Assembly (NCBI GenBank): GCA_015227615.1
Contig: JAALGZ010000082.1
Span: forward strand, 1-64,000
Length of the DNA: 64,000 nucleotides
Reading direction: 5' to 3'
DNA from: Labyrinthula sp. Ha
Taxonomy: Eukaryota; Sar; Bigyra; Labyrinthulida; Labyrinthulaceae
Shown here: positions 49,401-61,430 of the stretch, in pieces
How the letters are laid out: each line of letters opens with the position of its first letter
Position numbering within the stretch: the first letter of the stretch is position 1
Program-made: the position numbers and the translations under genes
Notes under the pieces: model-generated
Seen by the model: only the letters and a program-made list of their open reading frames with translations
What the model was told of the DNA's origin: nothing
Databases searched by the model: none

Positions 49401-51296
49401 TCTAAATAGAAGAAAACATCATAACTAACCTAAAGATGATTCAAGGTAGAATACAAAAATAAAATAAAACTTAAGCACATGACATACAGCTGCATTTAGA
49501 ACGATAAATCAGAACATCGGTCTTCAAAAGGAGAACAGATAAAACCAGCTTCTCAATAGCAGAAGTACGTTCATAACAGAAGAAAGTTGAATATATTCAT
49601 GAAAGTAAGTAACAAACACCTTCAGTAAATAGTATCCCAGCTGAAGATGATAAGCATCCAGCTTCCTACTTTGCACAAAAATTAAAGTTCTCAACTCAAA
49701 AAGAGTTTTTCTAACTATATCCTTACGAACAAAAATACACTTGATTGCTTAGGCATACTCATATGCACAATAGTAGCCACTTTACAAGTAGAAAATGAAT
49801 ACGATGATGTCTTTGGTGACAAAAGAAGAAACTGCAGCAGCTATTGTTTCCACGATTTACTCTCAGAAATTATTAATCAGAGTGGCTGGAACAAGTGCTA
49901 AGAGATAAACTGGGTAAACAAAAACACATGGAATCACCCTTCATAGTCTCCAACCTTAGAGTTTCGAAAGCGTATCTCGAAACATATATTCAACGCAACA
50001 CTTGTTTCAATATTTGAAGATATATCTCAGAATAAAATAACTTTTTCTAGATAACTGTAATCATAAAACAAAGGAATGAATTATGCTGAATGCAAAGTAC
50101 AAAAATCGCGAATCTTGCAAAACCATTGAGTCCAACTAGGCATTGTTACCTTCATAAACCTCCACATCAAATATTCCAAAGGTGTAATGAACGTTTCCCT
50201 TATAGAAAGTTTATTTAAATTCAATCACCATCAAAGCTGCAGAAAGAAGAGCAGTTTCCTCCAGATCAAACTCTATGAGACCAAAGCCCAACTGGTCAAA
50301 TAGCTTCTTACTCTCCAAAAAAATTCAATATTACTATCTATAAAACTCCGGAAACCTCTCCCTAGTCTTGTCATCATCAAAAAAAATCTCACTAAGTTCA
50401 TATAGAATACGCATTAGGCCTACTATGTTTCTCTTTTTTTTTTTTTTGTGATATGTTCTATCATGCTTCTTTGGTAAATCACAATCTTGAAGAAAACCGA
50501 ACATTAGATTGATATTTTGGAAAACTAAACCTGAGCTAACAACGTGATAAGTTAATGCCAGTGAAATTCATACATGAAGATATGTAACGCTTCCAAGCAT
50601 AAGCCGTATCATTCAGGACCGAGATGAAACTGCAAGCACCAAGTAAGACTATAAACCAAGATCAAGCAAGTCAGTATCATATAAAAGCCATTGGTCAAGG
50701 CAGCAAAATGGAAAAAATTATAGCACGGGAGTAAGAGTGTTTTTTAGCAAAAACTGAGTTCGAGTACTAAGCAGAACAAGAACACAGGTTGTAGGGTTAG
50801 GCTATTAGGTCCAATAGAATAGTAGTCAGTGAACTCCCGCTAATCATTGTAATAATATTTTTTCTCGTAAAGCAAAAGGCTTACTAGAACAGAAGCACAT
50901 AGATAATAATTACCTTATATCGTTCATCTAGTTAAGAAAGTGAAATGAGGAATCTTCTCTCTTTCTATTAGTTCTTGTTGTGGTAACTATTATGCTGGAA
51001 TCAAATCACAGGAGCCAGTATCAGATCCGTATGCTCAAGTTATCTTGATGTGAGACAAAGCAATAAATGGTAATGATATTTACTACTACACCTATCGAGC
51101 ATCCCCTAGAGTCTAATACCTAGTTCGTAAAGATGAGCACATCCTTTTTCAGTTTTTGCTGGCAATGAAAACCTTGAAATATATTATCAAGGTAATTCCA
51201 TATAGAACTAGGATAATTATATATTATTCCCTGTATTGAAGTTACTTGAGTAATTTTAACACCAAACCAGCTACTATAGGGATAAAATAAAAGTAG
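49400..51296. other. Intergenic, no gene recognised
   Basis: A-rich plus strand with many short, stop-filled frames; possibly the remainder of the LINE fragment. A run of 14 T at 50434-50447 could be the poly-A tail of a minus-strand retroposed copy, but no target duplication was identified. Confidence 0.4.
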
Positions 51297-52043
51297 TTAT
51301 CTCAGACTAGAATCATCTTCGAAATCAGGATCTGAATCGCTTTCATTCTTTGGCTCATTTATACCTCCATTTTCCTTCTTACAGTCATTTAGATCAAAGT
51401 CACAAAATTCATTGTTGCAAGTAAAATCACAAAAGCCATCACCTAAGTATTCCATTGGACAAAACGTATCCACACAGGAAACCGGAAAATCTACACAATC
51501 ACCTCCATCAGTCTCACATTCTTCATTAAAACACAAGTTATCACAAATTCCATCACCCACATAATCTAGCTCACAACCTTTTTCTTCACATGCAACTGGA
51601 TCCTTAAGCTTGTATATTGTGGTATTAGAATCACAAGCACCGTCATCAAAGTCGCACTCCTTGATGTCACATTCTGGGTCACACAGTCGATCATGACGAA
51701 AATTCTTATTACAACCTGCCAAAACACAGTAATCAGGAAGACAATCACCCAGATCAAACCCACAAGCAGTTGTATTACAATCTAAAGCGCAACGACCATC
51801 TCCTAACCTAAAATAAAAGTAAAAGACACTTTACCCAAAAAAGAAACACCCTTGTTTTTCACAAAGTACAGGATCTGGAATTTTCTTACAATCCCCTAAA
51901 TCATAATCACATGCCTCGTTATAGCACGGTACATCGCAAAAATTATCTCCCTTCCACTCCTCCGTGCAATCTGTCTCTGAGCATTTTTTTATTTCTTGGC
52001 CAAAGACAATATATAAAGCACTTGGCAATAAAGTAAACTTCAT
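51297..52043 (-). CDS. LNR gene D: short secreted Lin-12/Notch-repeat protein (2 exons)
   Basis: Minus-strand exons 52043-51835 (209 nt) and 51807-51297 (511 nt) are separated by a 27-nt GT...TAG intron at 51834-51808, phase 2. Together they give 239 residues and a TAA stop. Exon 1 has exactly the length of gene B exon 1, and the intron falls at the same spot, just before the LG(N/D)G of the second LNR. Signal peptide MKFTLLPSALYIVFGQ. Five LNRs: one in exon 1 (WKGDNFCDVPCYNEACDYDLGDC type) and four in exon 2, ending with YLGDGFCDFTCNNEFC. A 25-residue acidic, Asn/Glu/Asp-rich tail follows. Sequence is clearly diverged from A, B and C, so it probably represents the older compact form. It is head-to-head with metalloprotease 2, 548 bp between the aligned start codons. 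Confidence 0.83.
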
Positions 52044-52591
52044 TTATATTTATATTGACTTTTTTTTAGAACTTGTATTAAGAGTTGTTCAAGTATTCAA
52101 CTACTTTCTGTAGTACAACAAAGTATATATGAACTGAGTATATATCCTTAATGTTGCCCTATTGAACCAATACTTGACTGCAGTTGACTATGACCAGTTT
52201 ATGATAAAGTTAATACAGTAAAGTTTCATATCTGGAAGTGTACTTATAAAGATTTTAATCCTACAAGCTTTCTAACAAGAAAATTTTTATTGTACAACAC
52301 CAATTGAAATGATTATACTCATTCGTTTTTATCTTTTATGGAAGATTCTCAAAGAAGAGATGTTTCAATCTGTAGTAGTTAAAAGTTTAATAGTTAGAGT
52401 GTTCTTAAACCTATTGTTTTTTATTTGGACGAAAGTATATGTATAATTAGGATATTATAGGTGTAAATATAAGAACAATAAGTGAAAGTTGAAAAGAAAG
52501 TGTCCTTGACACAAGTGTTTCAGGGACAGAGAATAAGTGTCTGAGTGTTTATTATTTGAAGTACAATAAGAAAGCAGTTATGGAAAAGAAA
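52044..52591. promoter_or_regulatory. Putative bidirectional promoter between LNR gene D and metalloprotease 2
   Basis: A 548-bp AT-rich spacer between two divergent start codons. TATA-like stretches occur near 52125-52150 and 52435-52445. Upstream boxes 1 and 2 of genes A-C are not recognisable here. Shared control of the two genes is an inference from the arrangement. Confidence 0.4.
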
Positions 52592-54676
52592 ATGAATAAA
52601 ATTGGGTGCTTAGTTTTTATTCTTCGTCTATGCACAGGTAAGTCAATACAGAAACCAGTGAATTTATGGAGTCTTGATATTAAAGAGGCAACTACACTAA
52701 GGAATAGACGTTTAGATGGAGTGACTGGAAAGTCTTTCTTGGAATTGAAGTCATCCCTTTCGGAGCTTCCTTCCATCTTGAGTAAGACTTCATCTATTAA
52801 CCTTCCACTTTCGGAGGAAGAAAGTTTAAGTTGTAAGATATCTGAAGGGAATAGAGCAGTTTCAAGTGTGTTGAGTGAAAAGTTTCCTTCTCTTCACTTT
52901 TATTCTGGAACTTGTGGTGAAGTTGCTTCTGGAGATATTCAACAACTTGAACTTATTTTTAACTCTGCTGAAGATCAACTCGATAGTTTTTCAGCAACAA
53001 TAACTTCAGAAAGTAGAAATTTTTATATTGATTCTGCTGAACGTGGATCAAGAAAGTATGTCTTATATAATACAAAAACTGCAAGAAGAGAAATAATGGC
53101 TAATGGAGAATATGAAGCCGAGGATGAAGTGGTTCTAAACAAAGGACTGAAACACTTGGCCAATGCGAGAAGTTTAGAAGGTCTCGATGCCGATGATCTA
53201 GCTAAGGAGTTTGCAAGAATAGCAGCAGAGAAAAGGAAGCTGCAATCTACTGCAATGGGATATGTTTTCAAGATTACAATTCTTACAAGTCAGCAATACT
53301 CTTTCTATCATGGATCTACTCGCGAATCCGTCTTTTCTGCTTTGCTAACAATGCTTTCAAGAGTCAATGGAATCTATGCAAGAGAATTAGGTGCTTTCTT
53401 TAAGTTTGTAGATAATCAAGATCGAGCAATTTGTCTTCCTGGAAACCAAGAGAGCCCAGAAAGAAGAAGAATATGCAAAATTGTGCCAAACAGTTCTTTT
53501 CTAGCTCTTGAAGGTTCCAAAATTCTAACACAACTTGGTGTGGACTCATCTACTTATGACATTGGACATACGTTTTCTACTTCAATTGAAGGTTTTGCAA
53601 AATATCCAAGCTTATGTCAAACAAACAAAGCTGTAGCAACAAGTGGCAATCCTATACCTGAGAACGATGTATTTGTAGTTAATACTGTAGCACATGAGAT
53701 TGGTCATCAATTTTTTGGTGCACATAGTTTTAGAGATTGTGGGGGATCTGATGATACACAAATAATGAAGGCTGGAGCCGTTGAACCTGGATCAGGTACA
53801 ACAATTATGAGTTATGCAGGAACCTGTGATTACACAAATATCCAACAGAATGCTGATCCTTACTTTAACTCTGTTCAGCTAATTCCTATGCGCGACTACA
53901 TGTTATCTGTTACAGAAGATGGTGTTTGTGGACAAAGTTTCGAAATTAAAGATCCAGAAATATCTCTTTCGTCAAATATAGAAGTTGAGTCTAAATGTAC
54001 TGTTCCAGTTGGAAATCCTTTTCAATTGAATGCTTTAGGAGTAACTGGAAATGGCTTTTATTCTTGGGATAGGGTAGATACAGGATATGAGAATTTGTTT
54101 AATGAAAGTCTTGGAAGATTTAGACCATGGAAACCAACAAAATCAGTGTCAAGATATTTTCCAAATCTTCATTATTTAACTTATTCTAATACAAGCAACA
54201 CAACATTGGAAGAACTTCCTTCTATTGCTAGAAATATGAGTATGAGGTTCACAGAAAGAGCTTTATTTGATACAACTAAACTTGAAACAAAGTTTTCAGC
54301 TGGAATTGTGGGTCAGTTTCAAACCACGGATGTTCAGGTTCAGTTTGTTACTTCCATTGCGCCTCTTGAAGTTAACTTCTCAGTTCTTGGATCTTCTGTT
54401 TCTGCTGGTAAACCCATTCATTTGTCGTACACAGCAGATTCTTCAGTTCATCTTGTTGAATTTTATGCTGCTCAGAACGACCTAAAACCAGTAGACGTAT
54501 TTCACTATGAGACTGATATTGTTGAACTTGATTGGAAACTTATTGGAGTAGGAAGTGATGGGGATGCAACTTTGTACCTTCCAAAGTGTTTAACTGGAGA
54601 AATAATAATTGTTGCACGAGTAGGAAATGAGATGTGCTTTTACTTTGATCTTGTCTCAGATTTGACTGTTTCTTAA
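52592..54676 (+). CDS. Secreted reprolysin-like zinc metalloprotease (metzincin), paralogue 2
   Basis: Single-exon protein of 694 residues from the ATG at 52592, stop TAA. In-frame ATGs at 52556 and 52580 would add 12 or 4 residues. I prefer 52592 because MNKIGCLVFILRLCTG aligns with the start of paralogue 1 and begins directly with a signal peptide. HEIGHQFFGAH begins at His368 (zinc ligands His368, His372, His378) and the Met-turn reads TIMSYAGTC. The C-terminal beta-sandwich region and the final GEIIIVARVGN-EMCFYFD match paralogue 1. Most of the protein is moderately similar to paralogue 1, but about 137 residues of the propeptide region, from EATTLRNRRLDG to TKTAR, differ at only about four positions. 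Like paralogue 1 it has Phe where metzincins have the Gly of HExxHxxG. A GGTAAGT near 52637 looks like a splice donor, but the uninterrupted frame aligns with paralogue 1, so no intron is called. Confidence 0.88.
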   Translation: MNKIGCLVFILRLCTGKSIQKPVNLWSLDIKEATTLRNRRLDGVTGKSFLELKSSLSELPSILSKTSSINLPLSEEESLSCKISEGNRAVSSVLSEKFPSLHFYSGTCGEVASGDIQQLELIFNSAEDQLDSFSATITSESRNFYIDSAERGSRKYVLYNTKTARREIMANGEYEAEDEVVLNKGLKHLANARSLEGLDADDLAKEFARIAAEKRKLQSTAMGYVFKITILTSQQYSFYHGSTRESVFSALLTMLSRVNGIYARELGAFFKFVDNQDRAICLPGNQESPERRRICKIVPNSSFLALEGSKILTQLGVDSSTYDIGHTFSTSIEGFAKYPSLCQTNKAVATSGNPIPENDVFVVNTVAHEIGHQFFGAHSFRDCGGSDDTQIMKAGAVEPGSGTTIMSYAGTCDYTNIQQNADPYFNSVQLIPMRDYMLSVTEDGVCGQSFEIKDPEISLSSNIEVESKCTVPVGNPFQLNALGVTGNGFYSWDRVDTGYENLFNESLGRFRPWKPTKSVSRYFPNLHYLTYSNTSNTTLEELPSIARNMSMRFTERALFDTTKLETKFSAGIVGQFQTTDVQVQFVTSIAPLEVNFSVLGSSVSAGKPIHLSYTADSSVHLVEFYAAQNDLKPVDVFHYETDIVELDWKLIGVGSDGDATLYLPKCLTGEIIIVARVGNEMCFYFDLVSDLTVS

Positions 54677-55264
54677 ATTTAATCCAAGTTGGAAAGTATA
54701 TACGTCTAATTGGTGCTAGTTGTTTCTCTCCAGTTCAGTCTTCCTTCACAGTTTCGTCATCTTTTATTGCAATTTCCCTCGTAATGTTTCCTTGGTGCTA
54801 ATGAAAGTTCGGTTATACCACAGTTTTCTTGGAGTTGCAGTTCCTTGGATCTGTCTTCTCGCGATAGGAAGTAAAGCAGCTGTAACATGACTCCTATGGA
54901 TTCCTTCAAACCCTAACAAATAAGAATCTTTATACCAACCATAATTTTAGAAACTTTAAACTAAGCCTCTGGTTTTTTGACAATCTAATTGCTCTATTTT
55001 AGTGCACAAATGTAGTTATTTTCAAGATCCATTGGACTTGATTATTTACCTCAGGCCGTAGGGATACTGATATATATGTTCGTCATAATAGTGTATATAC
55101 ACCAAAGAGAGTCTGAAACTAATAAGAAGAAAAGAACAATATTCATATTTTCACATTGAAAGTGTATGAGTGCCTACTCAAACAACCGTATACATGTCAC
55201 ACTTAATATATGTAGCATCGATGTTTACTGAAGTAGTTTGATCACTTGTGGTTTCTTAAACATT
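54677..55264. other. Intergenic, no gene recognised
   Basis: Spacer between metalloprotease 2 and the Copia element; nothing coding or structural is supported. Its last bases (ACATT at 55260-55264) are the left copy of the Copia target duplication. Confidence 0.5.
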
Positions 55265-55449
55265 TTATTTTCCTATAAAATAAATAGTTAGCTATGGGAA
55301 ACGTCTTAGAGGTTTTCTTAGTTTTCCTCTAAGGAGTGTTATATATATGTATGGTCCAGTAGTCAGTATATATTTGTTTTATTTACCCAAGGGAGGCAAA
55401 ACCACCTAAAGTCTAAGAAAAACAATATACATACTTTTATCCGAAAACA
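55265..55449 (+). repeat. 5' LTR of the Copia element
   Basis: About 185 bp, matching 59391-59575. Ends AAAACA. Contains TTATATATAT, which could serve as a TATA box. The left edge is set by the shared TATTT(T)CCTATA start and the CATT target duplication. Confidence 0.85.
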
Positions 55450-58400
55450 GGTTAGCAGCCTAAACAATATCCATGACAAGCGAAAAGAACTATCAAATCC
55501 CACGTCTTGAACTCTATGGCGACTTCCACCTCTGGGAGTGGCGTATTCGTTCCTACTTTGTAGAGTTAGGTGTATGGAACTGGGTCTCCAAAGGCACACC
55601 GCTGGAAGTAGCTGACAACGAGACAGTCGCCGCCCGAAAATCGAAGTGCTTAATCACGCTAACGAACTTTATAGATAACAACCTCGCAATCCACTTGGTC
55701 CATCTCAGTGACGCAAATCAGATATATAAGAAAATAAGACTGATGTTTCTCGGGAACAAAACTGCAGAATCTTTCAAAGTAAATAAGCAACTTTCTGAGT
55801 TAAAATTTGAAGGAAGTTATTATTGGTTGATCAACACCTTTATCCAGCTTACATCAAAACTTGAGAACCTTGGAAATACCCTTGATTACAAAAACCTTTT
55901 ACTAATGTTGTTTGATAAATTTCCACAAGGAATGTTTGATTTCTCGTAGAATCAAAAATAAACACTTGAGAACTCTGTTATTGATCGTTTGGTATTTTAT
56001 CAGAGAATAGATGCAGTAATGTACTATTTAGTAGAACGTGGGGTAATTAGGCCCAATGAAAAACCCACCATTTATTCTTCCGAGGCACAAAGTAAGAGAT
56101 GTCCCATATGCAACCTTACACATAAGAGCTCAAGGTGTCCAAAATCTCATGAATGTGGAAAAACCGGGCACCTACGTAGATATTGTCCGGACAGGAGGCA
56201 TAATATTGGTCAAGACTCCAACAACTTCAACAACAGTAGAACTGACCATGCAAACCTAGAAACAAGTGAAAAAACCAAAGCGAGCTTCATTGCTTTTTCA
56301 GTTGAAAAGGAAAATGAATCTTTCTCTAACGTTTTCATCATGAACTCAGGAGCATCTTACCATTTCTCAGGAGACAAGAATTTGTTTGAATTTTTAACAG
56401 AATGTAAGCCTCAGAGAGTTGCAACAGCAAACGGAAATATTTCTTGCACTTTTAAAGGAATAATCAACTTCATTTCTGAGGATGGTCGTGAAGTTGAACT
56501 TAAAGAATTCTTTTACCATGAAAGAATGCCAAGTTTAATTTCAATTTCCCAATTAAACTCAAAACGTTTCACTGTTTTATTTGAAAATGAATATTGCATC
56601 GTAAAAAGCAACACGTCAAACTTCTCCATGCAAATTCCAGTTGAATATGGAGTTGGAATTTTACGTTCTAGATCGAATTCAGCTTTTGCAGCAACAAATA
56701 AGATATGGCATAATAGGTTAAACCATATTGCAGAAAACAGTATTGATAAACTGCAAGGAAAAGTCGACGGACTTGAATTTGAAGAGAATAAGAATATTTG
56801 TGAGGAATGTGTAAAAGGTAAACTCAACAGGGAGAAACATAACATATTATTTCCGTAACAATCAGAAATCCTCTGGGACTTATTATAGCTGACTCAATAG
56901 GCCCTTTTCCATAAAGCATAGAAGGTTTTGTAGGAGCGTTGGTTTTAACTTGCGCTCAATCAAACTTCTCATGGACTTTCAGTTTTAAAAACAGATCTGA
57001 AATACCGCAGATAATTATCAAACATATTAGAAAACTAGAGAGACAATTTCTCAGAAAGATACTATATTTCTAAAGTGATAACGCTTTAGAGTTCAACATG
57101 AATGACCTTATTTCTTTCTTTGATGAAATTGGGCTTGAGAGGAGATATTCAATCCCATATATCCACGAACAAAATGGTAGAGCGGAAGGTAAGAATAGCC
57201 TGCTAGTGAAAGCAATGAGAAGTTCACTGAAACAAGCGAACCTTTCTGTTGATTTTTGGTCGCTAGCTTTACACTCTTCTAACTTTGTACAAAACCGTAT
57301 TTGTGGTGTCCAAAGTGAACATACACCTTATCAGAAACTTATGGGTCACTCTCCTGATATTTCCAACGTCAGAGTATTCGGCAGTATTGGCTATGATCAG
57401 GTAAATGAAGAAGAAAGATCAAAGCTGCAAGGTACAGGCGTAAAAGTCAGGTTTGTGAGATACCTCAAACATCATCCAGGTTGGATGGTGATGAACCTTA
57501 CGACTAGAAGAATTTTTTCAACAGTTTCATTAATGTTAGATTAAACTAAATTTTATGATGTAAATGACCCTCAAGAATTCACAGAACTGATAGAGGTAGA
57601 TGCAACTGATCCTGTAAGAGAAAGAAACATCTTGATTGAGAATAACGTGCCTTTTTCTGAAGAAACTGAGCAACTAATTATTAAAAACGTCCAATAAAAT
57701 ATCGAAGATCCTCGAGAAAATATTCAGCAACTTGAAAAGGAAACTCCTGAAGCACCTTACCTCAATAGAAACTTCAGCATATCTTCTGAAAATATTATCG
57801 AACACAGTAGAAGAAGAACTCAACAAGGAAATGTAGCTGTTGGGTCTGGCATTAAGAAACTGAAGGAATTATATGCTTCTGAAGACAAGGATAAATAGGT
57901 TAGTGCATATGAAAAAGAATTGGAAGTTTTAGAAAGCGTGGGCGAGCTGACTGTTGTTGACAGGTCTCAAGGTATTCAAGTTACCCATTTTCATGAAGTG
58001 TTCAAATTAAAAACGGGCCAGATGACTCCCTTACTAGGCCCAAGGTGTGCCTAACCGCCTGGGGAGACCTTGTAAACGACACAAAACGATACTACTCCCC
58101 GGTAGTTGCATTAGAGTTTATAAAGATGTTCCTTATTATTAGCTGGAGCAGAAACTGGAACATCAGACAAGCTGACGTTACCAGTGCATATCTCTGCGGT
58201 CGTTTAGATAACCCCGTATTTATGCAACTTCCTTAAGGTCACAAACTGAGAACACATAATAACTCAAAGGTATATAAATGTGAGGCAAGTATTTATGGCC
58301 TCAAACAAAGTGGTAAAGTTTGGTTCAGAACTATACACAATTTTCCAAAATAACTGGGACTTCAGGCATCAGCTAACGGAGGAAGAGTTTACCACCTGGA

Positions 58401-59390
58401 AAAGTCCGGGAACACAATTCTTTTGATAGTTTATGTAGACGATCTAGCGTATTCCAGAAACACGGAGGAGCAAACTAAGTAGTTTGAGAAAGAGTTATCT
58501 GCAAAGTTCCAGATAAAATGTGCTGAACTTAGTATGAAATTTATTGGTTTAGAAATGAAACAAGAAAATGATATATTATGGATGCACCAAGAAGGGAAAA
58601 TACTGGAAATGGCTGAAGAATACAACATGCACCAGGGTGAAGCTACAAATATAGTTACTCCTATTGTAGTAAATCCAGTAGTTCCAACTGGGGACAACAT
58701 AGAAACACGCAAACTTCAGAAGATTATAGGTTAGTTGTCATATATTGCGAATTGTTCCCGTCCTGACATATCTTTTGCAGTTAACTTTATTACCAAAAAT
58801 CTGAAAACTGAGAAGCTGGGACTAATACGTATGTCAAGGAGGATTTTGAGATATTTGATTAATACTAGACATTTTGCAATCAAGGTAAAACATGAAGAAA
58901 AGTTCAACATCAAGGCTCTGAGTGATGCCTCATTTGCTGATTGCATCGAAGACAAGTATAAACCTACTGGAGGTTTTATAATTTATATGGGAAATGTACC
59001 GATCTCTTGGAAATGCAAGAAGATGAAATGGGTTTCAACCTCATCAGGAGTGTCTGAATACCTCGCTTTACATATGTTAGTCAAAGAAGTTATTCATTTA
59101 TCATATATTTTGCAAGAAGGATTTAATATCAACGTTGATTGTCCAGAAGTTTATTGTGATTCAAAAGCAGCAACAGATATTTCGAAAGCTGAAACTACTG
59201 CAAACGCCACTAGATATCTTGGAACCAAATATTTTTTGATTCAACAGGCTACTGAAGAAGGTTTAATTAGTGTGAAAGAAATTAGCACGGAAGATAACAC
59301 AGCAGATGTATTTACGAAGAGTTTAGACAAGATTAAATTTGAGAAGCTTAGGAATAATATTCAATGTAGTTCTATCTAACTACGGAGGAG

Positions 59391-59575
59391 TATTTCCTAT
59401 AGAATAATAGTTAGATATGGGAAACGTTTTAGAGGTTTTCCTAGTTTTCCTCTAAGGAGCGTTATATATATATATGTATGATCCAGTGGTCAGTAAGTAT
59501 TTGTTTATTTACCCAAGGGAGGCAAAACCACCTAAAGTTTAAGAAAAACAATATACATACTTTTCTCCAAAAACA
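59391..59575 (+). repeat. 3' LTR of the Copia element
   Basis: Pairs with 55265-55449 at about 93% identity by eye, excluding short indels. It is preceded by a purine tract and followed by CATT, the right target duplication. Confidence 0.85.
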
Positions 59576-59579
59576 CATT

Positions 59580-61430
59580 GCAAATATAATTAACAACATT
59601 TTGAGTAGGTCAGAATCTCAGCGAGTAAGAACCACCTCCTAGCTTAGAATTTTCTATAGGAAAACACCAACTCACTTAATAACTGAGCACATGAACAAAG
59701 TGAGACGCACTATTTCTGAGGTAATTAAGGACTATTCTAGAGTTGAACAGTTAAATTAACTTAAGTTGTATATTAAGGGTGTTTAATTTCTCAGATAAGA
59801 AACTTAATTTAATAAGCTCAAGAATCTTTTACTAAAGTAGTACCCAGTTGAAAAACTAATACTAAGCAGAGAAAGCTCCTAGCGCTAAATTCAAATATTG
59901 GCTAAATCCATTTCCATCTAAATATTTATTTGTACCACAGGATATGTTTCCTAAATAAATAAGATATTCCTCACCAGCTCGACATCTGGTAATAAACGAG
60001 GAAACGAACTGAAATCTTAGTGCATATCATGCTACCGTTTCCTTAGAAAAAAGAACATGCAACAATCCATAGTGGAAAATGAAAATATAATACAATAAAT
60101 TCATATATAAGCAACAAGAATATGTGTTAATATCTATGAATGATTAAGTGCAGGTCTTATTATTTTCCTGGTAGTTTCATTAATTTTTTGCCAGTACACA
60201 AGCATGTTGAGTTCTTCAATATATAGCGCTTAGGTCAACTCAAGATTTATTCTGCATCTTATTTTCTAGTTTTAGAGCGCTTTAATTATCAGTTTTACGG
60301 TTCATAAATTTCTCCAGCAATATTTAGGACACAAAAAGTTCTAAATAAAAAATTACTGGAAATAATTCCTAACAAGGACTACTGAATTCAGATCTTTTAG
60401 GAGCGACTTAAAGGTAAATAGCACGTTTGTAACTAGGAAAGTCAAATAATCCCCATCATTCGACCTATTGGCTAATTTAAGTTTTGAATTTTATGCTTAA
60501 AAACTTGTCTAGTATAACGAATTAAATGAAGAAACCGATATGTACAAATTTGTCGGATTATCGCCCAGGATTCATATAACAAAGGAAAATTACACATAGA
60601 ATGTAGGCTTTGGATGCTATAGTTAAATTTTTTAATGAGATATACTATATTCTTTTCTTTAATGAGATTTGAAAAGTATTTGACAGCGTGCAATAATATT
60701 TTATGAAATTGTATCTACTAGAGCACAATGTTCCAGAGAATTTAATGTAAATATCAATGAGATAATAAAATTCTTAATCAATCGTAACGGAGAGGGTTAT
60801 CAAGTTAATCATATGCATCCTAGATATTATATTTAATCAGGTGAGCTCATATGATCTATGATCTCTATTTTACATCTATGTTTAATTGTTAGGAAAATAA
60901 AAATAAGAGAAAAGAAGATGTACCCTACAACAAACCTTTTAGTCATCTCAACCTTGAACCAAAAGTAAGATTCTCCTTGATTGTTGAATAGTGAACTAAG
61001 AAGTATTCAAATGTACTTCATATACTTGAAAGAAATGCATCGTTAAAAAGAAATTCATAAGAAATAGAGATCCTTGTGATATCGCGTGGATTTGATTTAC
61101 TGCAAGTGTCTAATTTAGGTGGTTTAAATAGACAACAATCATATTTTATTATGAAGACTGGATTAGGTACTCTGATAGTAAAATTTCCTTCAAATTTGAC
61201 AATAGTTTTGATTTCTCTGAAGAAACGAAGAACTGGATCTATTACTCAAAGACTTCCTTTGATAGTTACATATTATTATCCCACAGTGTGACATTACTGT
61301 AAATACCGCCTAACAATTAATGAATCAATCAAAGACACAAATTTACAAATTATTCGTTGACTCGTATTTTAACAACTACTGCGATTTAGAAGAAAATATT
61401 TACATCAACTTAAAGCTTCAAACTTAAGAT
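59580..61430. other. Intergenic between the two Copia-type elements; LINE trace near 60.6-60.8 kb
   Basis: Mostly featureless AT-rich DNA. A plus-strand trace near 60605-60760, KVFDSVQ followed by LYLLEHNVPENLM, resembles the LINE reverse-transcriptase box K-A-FDSV...GVP. It is short, with stops nearby, so it is only a remnant. The 5' LTR of the element starting near 61.4 kb should lie in this stretch, but its partner is outside the window and I cannot delimit it. Confidence 0.4.

Larger units (their letters stand above)
55265..59575 (+). mobile_element. Ty1/Copia LTR retrotransposon, broken, both LTRs present
   Basis: Full-length by outline: 5' LTR, a PBS-like GGTTAGCAGCC just after it, gag (about 55470-55950), zinc-knuckle region (about 56095-56195), aspartic protease (about 56335-56375), pre-integrase and integrase (about 56700-57540), reverse transcriptase (about 57900-58600, YVDDL near 58435), RNase H (about 58900-59375, KWVSTSSGVSEY), a purine tract (GGAGGAG) and 3' LTR. 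Integrase before RT is diagnostic of Copia. The coding region is broken in roughly six to ten places, so the copy is dead. LTRs differ by about a dozen substitutions and four short indels over some 185 bp, so the insertion is of moderate age. The flanking (A)CATT duplication, 4-5 bp, supports a single undisturbed insertion. Confidence 0.92.

Noticed and set aside
52044-52300. Shared boxes 1 and 2 upstream of LNR gene D
   Set aside because: GAACCAATACTTGAC near 52163 only partly fits the inverted box 1, and box 2 is missing.
52637-52660. GGTAAGT in protease 2 as an intron donor
   Set aside because: The frame stays open and aligns with intronless paralogue 1 through this point; any nearby acceptor would give an intron much shorter than others here.
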